Shown piece by piece: positions 26,676 to 35,885 of a stretch of DNA of 64,000 nt (positions are counted from its first letter, which is position 1; each line of letters opens with the position of its first letter). Location: contig NZ_SKCJ01000001.1 of NCBI RefSeq assembly GCF_005434975.1, forward strand, positions 62,001-126,000, given 5' to 3'. Below the pieces are notes generated by a model, which made no database searches, had not been told where the DNA came from, and was given only the letters and a program-made list of their open reading frames with translations. This DNA comes from Parerythrobacter lutipelagi (GTDB lineage: Bacteria > Pseudomonadota > Alphaproteobacteria > Sphingomonadales > Sphingomonadaceae). Position numbers and translations under genes: made by a program.

Positions 26676-27560
26676 ATGAATTTCAAACCCTATGCCAAGA
26701 GACTTGGCGCCGGATTGATCGTGCTGGCCAGCCTCACGCTGGCCAGTTGCATTCTCTTGCCCGGCAAGTTCGATTCATCGCTCGACCTGCGATCCGACGG
26801 GACATTCACATTCGACTACGAGGGGCAGATGCTCTTCCTGCCGCTAAGCAAGGAGTTCGGCGACAGAGGCGTGGACGGCGAAGTTTCCACAATGGAGGCC
26901 GTTGCAGAGGAGTATTGTTACGATGACAATACGTTCGATGAACGCGAATGCACCGCAGAAGAACTAGAAGAATTCAAGCGCCAGAACGCGGAAGCTCGCG
27001 AACGTTCCAATCAAGCCGCGAGAGAGCGCAACGAACAAATGGCAAAAATGCTCGGCGGTGTTGATCCTGCGGATCCCGAAGCCGGTCAGAAATTTGCCGC
27101 GCAGCTTGAACGCCAGGCGGGATGGAACAGCGTGAAATATATCGGCGATGGCCTGTTCGAAGTTAAATATGCCATCTCCAGCCGCCTTGCCCATGACTTT
27201 GCATTCCCCGCGATCGAGGGAATGAATTTCATTCCGCCATTCGTCCAGATGCACCGACGTGATGGCGGCGCCATCCGGATCAATGCTCCAGGTTATTCGG
27301 CACAAGCGGTCACCAACGGCATGAACCCTGCCCTGCTGATGTTCGGGCAAAGTTTCGGCTCAGCTCCAACCGGCAATGGCAAATCTGAAATCGATATGGC
27401 GAATCTGGTCAACGGGACATTCTCAATTACGACCGACGGCGAGATCCTCGCAAACAACACTGATCAAGGGCCCGTTGATACAGCGACTGGCCGCCGACTT
27501 TCATGGAATGTCGACGCGTCGTCGACGCAGGCTCCAACCGCATTGATCCGCATTCGCTGA
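26676..27560 (+). CDS. Hypothetical lipoprotein
   Basis: 294-residue exported protein with an N-terminal lipobox (LTLASC, Cys at residue 25). No known family recognised. After the lipobox, GKFDSSLDLRSDGTFTFDYEG suggests a beta-sheet domain. A charged helical stretch (about residues 85-120, FKRQNAEARERSNQAARERNEQ) is a likely coiled coil. The C-terminal half is Gly- and Asn-rich. It starts 19 bases after rlmB and may share its transcript. A terminator-like hairpin follows at 27591. Function unknown. Confidence 0.8.
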   Translation: MNFKPYAKRLGAGLIVLASLTLASCILLPGKFDSSLDLRSDGTFTFDYEGQMLFLPLSKEFGDRGVDGEVSTMEAVAEEYCYDDNTFDERECTAEELEEFKRQNAEARERSNQAARERNEQMAKMLGGVDPADPEAGQKFAAQLERQAGWNSVKYIGDGLFEVKYAISSRLAHDFAFPAIEGMNFIPPFVQMHRRDGGAIRINAPGYSAQAVTNGMNPALLMFGQSFGSAPTGNGKSEIDMANLVNGTFSITTDGEILANNTDQGPVDTATGRRLSWNVDASSTQAPTALIRIR

Positions 27561-27590
27561 CATGGCCGCATATTGAACGCGCAAGAAAAT

Positions 27591-27623
27591 GGGGCGGTCC
27601 GAAATCCCGGCCCACCCCTTTTT
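27591..27623 (+). terminator. Possible terminator after the lipoprotein gene
   Basis: GGGG (27591-27594) pairs with CCCC (27615-27618), with further GG/CC pairs inside and mismatches, followed by TTTTT (27619-27623). It lies 30 bases past the lipoprotein stop. Confidence 0.55.
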
Positions 27624-27661
27624 CATGCGATTCCGGTAAATCCGGAGGCGATTGACGTCGG

Positions 27662-27934
27662 TTAGTTGACCGCGTCCTTCAGACCCTTGCCAGCCTTGAA
27701 TTTCGGCTGGTTGGATGCCTTGATCTGCATTGGCTCTCCGGTGCGCGGATTGCGCCCGGTCGATGCCTTGCGCCGGGCAACCGCGAACGTACCAAATCCC
27801 ACCAGCCGCACTTCGTCGCCTTTCGACAGCGATGTCGTGATAGCGTCGAAGACACCTTCGACCGCACTGGCGGCATCGCTTTTCGACAGGCCGCTCGATT
27901 CTGCGACGGCTCCAATCAGGTCGTTCTTGTTCAT
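27662..27934 (-). CDS. hup: DNA-binding protein HU
   Basis: Nucleoid-associated DNA-bending protein of 90 residues, starting at 27934 (MNKNDLIGAVAE). The DNA-binding arm GFGTFAVARRKASTGRNPRTG and ending FKAGKGLKDAV are typical of HU-beta type. The open frame upstream to 28048 is leader. It lies immediately downstream of lon on the same strand, as in many proteobacteria. A sigma-70 promoter candidate sits at 28014-28042. Confidence 0.96.
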   Translation of the reverse strand: MNKNDLIGAVAESSGLSKSDAASAVEGVFDAITTSLSKGDEVRLVGFGTFAVARRKASTGRNPRTGEPMQIKASNQPKFKAGKGLKDAVN

Positions 27935-28013
27935 ATCCGGTAATCCCCCTTGTCTCGCTGCTAGCACTGCGTTGCTTTGTCGGAGGCAATGAATCACCTC
28001 GCGCGAAGCGGAG

Positions 28014-28042
28014 ATAGAAGGGGTTTTTCCACAGGCTGTCAA
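28014..28042 (-). promoter_or_regulatory. Sigma-70 promoter of hup
   Basis: On the minus strand TTGACA (28037-28042) and TTCTAT (28014-28019) have a 17-base spacer, an excellent match. The predicted start site near 28007 gives a leader of about 73 bases. Confidence 0.7.
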
Positions 28043-28123
28043 AGGCAAAGAGCCTCTATCTTACGCAATTGGCCCAAAAATCGGGATTTTGCGACGAAAC
28101 GTGCGGTCTGGCCGGCGCAAACG

Positions 28124-30508
<2,385 letters not shown>

Positions 30509-30515
30509 GGGCGGA

Positions 30516-30544
30516 ATATGGGAAGCGCCCTGCCCCGCTGCAAC
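30516..30544 (-). promoter_or_regulatory. Candidate RpoH (heat-shock) promoter of lon
   Basis: On the minus strand CCCATAT (30516-30522) matches the RpoH -10. GTTG at 30541-30544, 18 bases upstream, partly matches the CTTG -35 seen in alphaproteobacteria. The start site would coincide with the lon ATG. Confidence 0.45.
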
Positions 30545-30593
30545 AGCATGGCCGGGCTAAAGCTGTGGACGGGCGCAGCGAAGACGGGGGTGT

Positions 30594-30650
30594 TGACACG
30601 TCTGACACTGTCGTCGCCACCCGAACAGCCGGTGTTGACACTGTTGACAC
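30594..30650. repeat. Phased TGACAC repeats upstream of lon
   Basis: Four TGACAC hexamers at 30594, 30603, 30636 and 30645: two copies of GGTGTTGACAC-N3-TGACAC, with 9 bases between hexamers in a pair and 42 bases (four helical turns) between pairs. They lie between lon and the divergent exported-protein gene. Such spacing is typical of operators for a regulator binding cooperatively, but no regulator is identified. Confidence 0.7.
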
Positions 30651-30798
30651 AGACCTTCGCTTTGCAGCGGTAAGCTGCGCCAACAGGAGCAAGAAAGGCC
30701 GGACGAGTCATCTCGCCATGGTATAGGGCCCTGCCCCTGTAGGAAAGCGCTCTGCTCCATTCACACGCGCTTCACCCATCGGCGCGCAGTCGGGAAGA

Positions 30799-31224
30799 AT
30801 GAAGACGCTCTTGTTCTCGCTGGCTCTTGTCGGACTGACTGCCGTGCCAGCGCAGGCCTGCAGGATTTTTCGCCCGGCCGAACACCGGATCGAGGCGCTT
30901 CGCGCGCATGAACATTATTCCGGGGCAGTACTGGTTCGGATCGAAAGTGCCCGCCACACCGCCGAACCGGTGCAGGATTCACGCGCATGGGAGGCGAAAA
31001 TCCGCATCGTACGCACGCTCGACGGACGCGTGAAGATGGATCCCATCATCATCGTGGGTGGGTGGGGTTCTGCGGCATGCGAACTCAATCCCGAGATCGC
31101 GAAACCCGGCTCCCTATGGGTGGTCTATATCGCGTCGAACGGCGGGGGACAGGAACATATCAACATCGCCTTGCCGCTCGAGCGTGCAAGGGAAGCCGAT
31201 CCGGCCCTGCCCAAGGTCCGCTGA
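30799..31224 (+). CDS. Hypothetical exported protein
   Basis: 141-residue protein with an N-terminal signal peptide (MKTLLFSLALVGLTAVPAQA, cleavage before CRIF). The mature part begins with CRIFRPAEHRIEAL and ends in an Arg/Asp-rich tail. It contains two Cys, one at the mature N-terminus and one in GSAACELNPEI. A Cys right after the signal peptide suggests a lipoprotein, but the lipobox is imperfect (AQAC). Transcription starts near the shared region with lon. No family recognised. Convergent with the aldolase-like gene, whose stop immediately follows (31225). Confidence 0.65.
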   Translation: MKTLLFSLALVGLTAVPAQACRIFRPAEHRIEALRAHEHYSGAVLVRIESARHTAEPVQDSRAWEAKIRIVRTLDGRVKMDPIIIVGGWGSAACELNPEIAKPGSLWVVYIASNGGGQEHINIALPLERAREADPALPKVR

Positions 31225-32019
31225 TCAGTCCCTGAAGCTCGGATCGATCCGGTCGAGCTTGCGCAGCAGTGCGGGCCAGGCGAGGCCGTTGGCGATCATG
31301 CCGATGCCGGCAGACGGTGTTTGCGCCTGAACCTTTTCCGGCGTGCCTTGCGGCGGGTTGTTGAGGTTCTCGACACCTGCGCTCAGCATCTTGACCTGCG
31401 CATCGCAGGCGCGCTCGATGAAATAGAGCCGCAGGAAACATTCGCCCACCGTGTTGCCGATTGCCAGCGTGCCATGGTTGCGCAGGATCATCGCGTGTTT
31501 GTCACCCATGTCCTCGACCAGCCGCTCGCGCTCTTCGAGGTCGGTCGCGATACCTTCGTACTCGTGATAGGCAATGTCGTGGCGTGCGATCATGCCCGTC
31601 TGGGTGTGCTCGAGCAGGCCGAAAGACATGGCGCTGACCGCCTGGCCCGCCGGGGTGTGTACGTGCATCACCGAATGCGCGTCATCGCAGTTCATGTGCA
31701 GCGCGGAATGGATGGTGAAGCCCGCCGGATTGACCGGATGCGGGCTTGGGATCACCGGTTGCCCGTCGACATCGATCTTGACCAGCGAAGAGGCGGTGAT
31801 TTCCTCGAACATCATGTCGTAGGGATTGATCAGAAAGTGATGCTCCGGCCCGGGAACGCGGGCGGAGAGATGGGTGAAGATCAGATCGTCCCACCCATAG
31901 AGCGCAACCAACCGGTAAGCCGCGGCGAGATCGACGCGAACCGCCCATTCCTCGTCGGAAACCTGCCCGCGGACATCGGCGTCCGACCCGCTTGCATTGT
32001 CGTTCATCAACGTTGCCAT
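31225..32019 (-). CDS. Class II aldolase/adducin family protein
   Basis: 264-residue metal-dependent aldolase-type protein (zinc ligands in MHVHTPAG and RNHGTLA). The fold matches L-fuculose-phosphate aldolase and related decarboxylase-like enzymes. The start at 32019 (MATLMNDN) has GGAGAGA upstream; the open frame to 32169 lies inside the ybaB region. Substrate cannot be told; in sphingomonads relatives act in sugar or methylthio-compound catabolism. It stands alone between an exported protein and ybaB. Confidence 0.85.
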   Translation of the reverse strand: MATLMNDNASGSDADVRGQVSDEEWAVRVDLAAAYRLVALYGWDDLIFTHLSARVPGPEHHFLINPYDMMFEEITASSLVKIDVDGQPVIPSPHPVNPAGFTIHSALHMNCDDAHSVMHVHTPAGQAVSAMSFGLLEHTQTGMIARHDIAYHEYEGIATDLEERERLVEDMGDKHAMILRNHGTLAIGNTVGECFLRLYFIERACDAQVKMLSAGVENLNNPPQGTPEKVQAQTPSAGIGMIANGLAWPALLRKLDRIDPSFRD

Positions 32020-32071
32020 GGTGCTCTCTCCTTCAGTCTCTTTCCGCCACTGATAGCACGGAGCGTGCTGA

Positions 32072-32410
32072 TCACATACCCGGCATTTTGAAGCCCGGCG
32101 GCAGGCCCATGCCGCCTTGAATGTTCTGCATTTCCTGGTTGGAAATACGGTCGGCCTTGTCGCGCGCATCGTTGAAAGCGGCGGTCACGAGGTCCTCGAC
32201 CATCTGTTTTTCTTCGGGCTTCATCAGGCTGTCGTCAATCGCAACGCCAAGGATGCGGCCCTTGGCGCTGGCGCGCACCTTCACAAGGCCGCCGCCTGCC
32301 TGTCCCTCTACCTCGATCGAGTCGAGCTTGGCCTGCATCTCGTTCATTTGCGTCTGGATCGTTTCAGCGGCCTTTTGTGCGGCCTGGATCATTTCTTCCA
32401 TCGATTGCAT
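32072..32410 (-). CDS. YbaB/EbfC family nucleoid-associated protein
   Basis: 112-residue basic-acidic dimeric DNA-binding protein encoded just after dnaX in nearly all bacteria. N-terminal coiled coil (MIQAAQKAAETIQTQMNEMQ) and the central GGGLVKVRASAKGRILGV are typical. GAGGATAA upstream supports the start at 32410. It lies 23 bases after the dnaX stop and is probably co-transcribed with dnaX. recR, the usual next gene, is not here. Confidence 0.95.
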   Translation of the reverse strand: MQSMEEMIQAAQKAAETIQTQMNEMQAKLDSIEVEGQAGGGLVKVRASAKGRILGVAIDDSLMKPEEKQMVEDLVTAAFNDARDKADRISNQEMQNIQGGMGLPPGFKMPGM

Positions 32411-32433
32411 GTGATTATCCTCGGGGTCTTTCT

Positions 32434-34194
32434 TCAGGCACTCTTGCTCCAGGCGCGGTCGCCCGAAGCGGGGGAATTGTCGTCTTCAACCAGTTCGGCA
32501 TCGGGGAAGGCGGCAAAGGCGGCCTCCACCATCGGATGTTGGCGCATCTGGGCCTGCGCTTCGGCCTTGGCAATCTCGTCCAGCTCGCGCAGCGAGGGGG
32601 ACCCGCCGCTATCGAGCAAAGTCACTTCCCACCGTTCGTCGGTTATTCTGAGCAAGGCATCCCGCAAATCGGGCGAGGGATCGCCGGGAAAGCCGTCAGC
32701 CAGCGCATACGCAAGCTTGCCTTGCTCGAGTGTCTCGACACGGACCCAGTCGCGCATGACCTGCGCCACGCGCAATTGACCCGCACGGTCGACCTGATCG
32801 ACCAGGCCTTTCCAGTCCAACGCAGCAGAGGGTGCCGGGCCGGAGCCATCGGTTTCGCTGTGCGATGCCGCCTGCACGCCGGTTTCGGCAAGCTGTTCCA
32901 GTTTCTTCGCCAGCTTGCCCGGATCGGGCAGGTCGGCGGCGTGGAGCACCCGCAGCAATGCCATTTGCGCGCTGACCAGCGGATCGGGTGCCTGGCGAAC
33001 TTCCTCGAAACCCCTGAGCAGCAATTGCCACAGGCGATGGAGCTGGCCCGCCGTCAGCCTTCCTGCCCAGTCGGCCAGCGCCGCGCGCTCATCTGCCGTC
33101 GCGGCATCGGGCTCGGCCCCGGCGATCTGTCCGACGGTTATCCGGTGCACGAGGTCCATCAGCCCGCGCATCAGCGAGAGCGGCTCGACCCCGAGTGCAT
33201 ATTGCTCATCGATCCCGGCCAGAAGCGCCTTGGCGTCACCGTCCAGAATCATGCCGAGCAATCGGCGCTGCGCGCTCTTGTCGGCCAGGCCGAGCATGTC
33301 GCGCACCCGCTCTGCAGTGACTTTTCCTTCGCCGCCCAGATCGGCATGGGCGATCGCCTGATCGAGGATCGACAGACCATCGCGAACCGAGCCTTCGGCA
33401 GCGCTGGCAATCATGTGCAGCGCCTCTTGCTCGGCCTGGACGCCTTCCTGCTCGCACACCCAGCCGAAATGCTTCTGCAGCAATTCCAGAGGAATGCGGC
33501 GCAGGTCGAACCGCTGGGTACGGCTGAGCACCGTGACCGGCAGTTTTTCCACCTCAGTGGTCGCGAAGAGGAACTTCACATGCGCCGGCGGCTCCTCAAG
33601 TGTCTTGAGCAACGCATTGAAAGCGTTGCGAGAAAGCATGTGAACTTCGTCGATGATATAGATCTTGTAGCGCGCCGAAACCGCAGCGTAGCGCACCGCT
33701 TCGATAATCTCCCGCACGTCGTCGACGCCGGTATGACTGGCGGCATCCATCTCGATTACATCGATATGGCGGCCTGCGGCGATCGCCACACAAGGCTCGC
33801 ACTGGCCGCATGGATCGATCGTCGGCCCGCCCTGCCCGTCAGGCCCGATGCAATTCAGCGATTTAGCGATCAGCCGCGCGGTCGAGGTTTTACCGACCCC
33901 CCTCACCCCGGTCATCAGGAAGGCATGGGCCAGCCGGTCGCGCTCGATCGCATTGGCGAGCGTGCGCACCATCGGTTCCTGCCCGATCAGCTGACTGAAT
34001 GTCTGCGGCCGATACTTGCGCGCCAGAACGCGGTAAGGCTGGCTGGCTGCTTCGGGCGCAGGCGCAGCAACGGGTTGCGACGCTGCATCCTCGCCCCCGC
34101 CGAACATCGAATTCTGTCCCGCCGCCTCCAGTTCGGCAGCGCTGGGCGTCTCGTCCTGCGCCTCTTCGGGTTCGGGAATCTCTGAATCGGACAT
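32434..34194 (-). CDS. dnaX: DNA polymerase III subunits gamma and tau
   Basis: Clamp-loader ATPase of the replisome, 586 residues from the ATG at 34194 (MSDSEIPEPE). An acidic N-terminal extension of about 50 residues precedes the AAA+ core: Walker A GVRGVGKTST (about residues 96-105), a four-Cys zinc module (NCIG...CGQCEPC) and the IIDEVHML box. The C-terminal tau part binds DnaB and the polymerase. The open frame upstream of 34194 includes non-coding sequence and is rejected. Transcribed with ybaB. The SRP RNA gene lies just upstream on the same strand. Confidence 0.96.
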   Translation of the reverse strand: MSDSEIPEPEEAQDETPSAAELEAAGQNSMFGGGEDAASQPVAAPAPEAASQPYRVLARKYRPQTFSQLIGQEPMVRTLANAIERDRLAHAFLMTGVRGVGKTSTARLIAKSLNCIGPDGQGGPTIDPCGQCEPCVAIAAGRHIDVIEMDAASHTGVDDVREIIEAVRYAAVSARYKIYIIDEVHMLSRNAFNALLKTLEEPPAHVKFLFATTEVEKLPVTVLSRTQRFDLRRIPLELLQKHFGWVCEQEGVQAEQEALHMIASAAEGSVRDGLSILDQAIAHADLGGEGKVTAERVRDMLGLADKSAQRRLLGMILDGDAKALLAGIDEQYALGVEPLSLMRGLMDLVHRITVGQIAGAEPDAATADERAALADWAGRLTAGQLHRLWQLLLRGFEEVRQAPDPLVSAQMALLRVLHAADLPDPGKLAKKLEQLAETGVQAASHSETDGSGPAPSAALDWKGLVDQVDRAGQLRVAQVMRDWVRVETLEQGKLAYALADGFPGDPSPDLRDALLRITDERWEVTLLDSGGSPSLRELDEIAKAEAQAQMRQHPMVEAAFAAFPDAELVEDDNSPASGDRAWSKSA

Positions 34195-34390
34195 CGCGCT
34201 TAACCTAGGGAGCATTGAAGCGTTTGTCGAAGCCTGACTTGGCCCGTTGCACATCCTCGTGAAAAGCTTCGCATGAGCTGCAGCGCGGCCGATTGCCGCC
34301 AGCAGCACGAGCGTGGACGGCTTCGGCTCAAATGGACTCGCGCCCGCGCGGCCCGTTTGACCCGGACACAAACCGAATGTGGGTTGAAAA

Positions 34391-34478
34391 GGAGCCGAGC
34401 GACCCGTCGCAATTCACCTGGGCTGCTTCCTTCCGGACCTGACCCGGTGAGCGAACGCAAACGTCCACCCGACTCCCG
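34391..34478 (-). ncRNA. ffs: Signal recognition particle 4.5S RNA
   Basis: The minus strand carries the SRP RNA core GGTCAGGTCCGGAAGGAAGC plus CAGCC, identical to the E. coli Ffh-binding hairpin. The ends GGAGTCGGGT (34476 downwards) and the 3' GGCTCC can pair over about 10 bases, closing an 88-base RNA. A TTTT run follows, as in Rho-independent termination. The promoter is at 34485-34513. Typical bacterial 4.5S RNA size. Confidence 0.93.
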
Positions 34479-34484
34479 GGCGGG

Positions 34485-34513
34485 CATATGGCGAGAGGTG
34501 GTGGCAAAATCAA
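34485..34513 (-). promoter_or_regulatory. Sigma-70 promoter of ffs
   Basis: On the minus strand TTGATT (34508-34513), 17-base spacer, CATATG (34485-34490). The predicted start matches the 5' end of the folded RNA at about 34478. Confidence 0.65.
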
Positions 34514-34584
34514 GCACCACGATTCGGTCAATTGCCCGTTCACCCGGCGCTCGTTAATGTGGCAACCAATTGGAGGGGTTTTTC

Positions 34585-35589
34585 ATGATCCGACGCGCTG
34601 CTTCGCTTTTCACTCTGACCATGGGTCTTGCCCTTACCTCTGTGCAACCTGCGCTCGGCCAGGATTTCGACTTCGGCGACGACGACAGTCCGTTCGCGCG
34701 CGACGGCGAATGCGATGACAACCGCTTCGAAGGGCCCGGCATGACATCGACTCCCTTGCTCGACAGCGATGTCGGGCATGATGCGACGGACTGCCGGATC
34801 GCGTACGATCAGGGCCGCCTGACATTCAAAGGCGCAGCCGCGCCGTCGGTCAGAGACGCCAGCCGCATCCAGTGGGGTGACGACAATGGTCAGTGGTCAC
34901 GCGACGGTGAGTGCGATGACATGCGCTTTGAAGGTTCGGGCATGACGACCACACCGTTACTCGAAGAAGACGTCATGCACGATGCGACCGACTGCCGCAG
35001 CGCATATGAACAGGGTCGGCTCGATTTGCGCGGTACGTCGGGATCAGCCTCGGCAGAAGGCAGCACGTCGGCGTTAGCTGTCGCCGCTAATCTCGAACCC
35101 GTCCGGATCGAAGGCGCGTTTGATTGGGGCGACAATAGCAGCGAATGGGCGGGCGACGGCGAGTGCGACGATCTCCGGTTCCTCGGCGCGGGCATGTCGA
35201 GCGTGCCTTTGCCCGGTGACATCGGGCGCGACGAGCAGGACTGCCGGTCGCTCTACACCGCTGGCACCCTCGGTCTGAACCCACTGTTCCAGACGCCCGT
35301 TAGTGCAGAGGATATCATCTTCGGCACCAACACCAGCAGCTTCGCCAATGACGGTGAATGCGATGATCTGCGCTTTACCGGCGCATATGCTTCGCGGATG
35401 ATTTACCTGACCGACGATGTTGGCACGGATGCAAATGATTGCCGCGCAGCCGTGCAGAAAGGCGAAGCCCGTTGGCAGGCCGATCGCCTACCGTTGGAAC
35501 TTGGCCAGACGTTGGAGATCGATGGCAGCGAAGCAGCGGCAGATGCTGAAGCCGCCATGGAAAATCCAGGCGAATTCAGCGAAACTTGA
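34585..35589 (+). CDS. Secreted protein of four tandem DGECDD repeats
   Basis: 334-residue exported protein; signal peptide residues 1-25 (ends ALGQ). The rest is four repeats of about 55 residues at roughly 28-81, 95-149, 179-230 and 244-297. Each has an acidic start (GDDxS), an invariant DGECDDxRF, a GMxxxPL turn (degenerate in repeat 4) and a closing D-x2-3-DCR. Each contains exactly two cysteines (43/70, 110/137, 194/220, 259/286), presumably one disulfide per repeat, with many Asp that could bind calcium. Similar motifs appear in other alphaproteobacterial secreted proteins to my knowledge, but I know no named domain. The ATG at 34585 has GGAGGGG 8 bases upstream. Function unknown. Confidence 0.85.
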   Translation: MIRRAASLFTLTMGLALTSVQPALGQDFDFGDDDSPFARDGECDDNRFEGPGMTSTPLLDSDVGHDATDCRIAYDQGRLTFKGAAAPSVRDASRIQWGDDNGQWSRDGECDDMRFEGSGMTTTPLLEEDVMHDATDCRSAYEQGRLDLRGTSGSASAEGSTSALAVAANLEPVRIEGAFDWGDNSSEWAGDGECDDLRFLGAGMSSVPLPGDIGRDEQDCRSLYTAGTLGLNPLFQTPVSAEDIIFGTNTSSFANDGECDDLRFTGAYASRMIYLTDDVGTDANDCRAAVQKGEARWQADRLPLELGQTLEIDGSEAAADAEAAMENPGEFSET

Positions 35590-35592
35590 CTC

Positions 35593-35871
35593 TCAGCGGA
35601 AGTTGTCGGCGTAGGCTTGAAGCTTGAGGCTTTTGGGCGGCGTCGCATGGACTCGCGCAACGATGCCGTATTTCTCGGCATAGGCTTTGGCCGCGTCTTT
35701 GCTGGGAAAATTCAACGAAACTTGCGCCTGCGTATCACCGCTGCCGGTCCAACCCATCAGCGGATCGGCCTTGCGCGCTTCTGACTGCTCGAATTCGAGC
35801 ACCCATTCGTCCGTGCGGGCCTTGCCCGATTGCATTGCACTCTTGGCTCGCTGGTAGATTCTTGCGCTCAT
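35593..35871 (-). CDS. NADH dehydrogenase-associated protein, NDUFS4-like (ETC complex I subunit)
   Basis: 92-residue protein resembling the accessory NDUFS4/ETC_C1 subunit of complex I. Recognisable features are RIYQRAKSAMQSGKA, the tryptophan-containing EWVLEFE, then DPLMGWTGSGDT and the FPSKDAAKAYAEKYGI stretch. Such small homologues occur in alphaproteobacteria, the lineage of mitochondria. It is encoded away from nuo genes. Probably peripheral on the cytoplasmic face; role in assembly or stability is inferred. Confidence 0.85.
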   Translation of the reverse strand: MSARIYQRAKSAMQSGKARTDEWVLEFEQSEARKADPLMGWTGSGDTQAQVSLNFPSKDAAKAYAEKYGIVARVHATPPKSLKLQAYADNFR

Positions 35872-35885
35872 GCAGGTCCCTTAAT

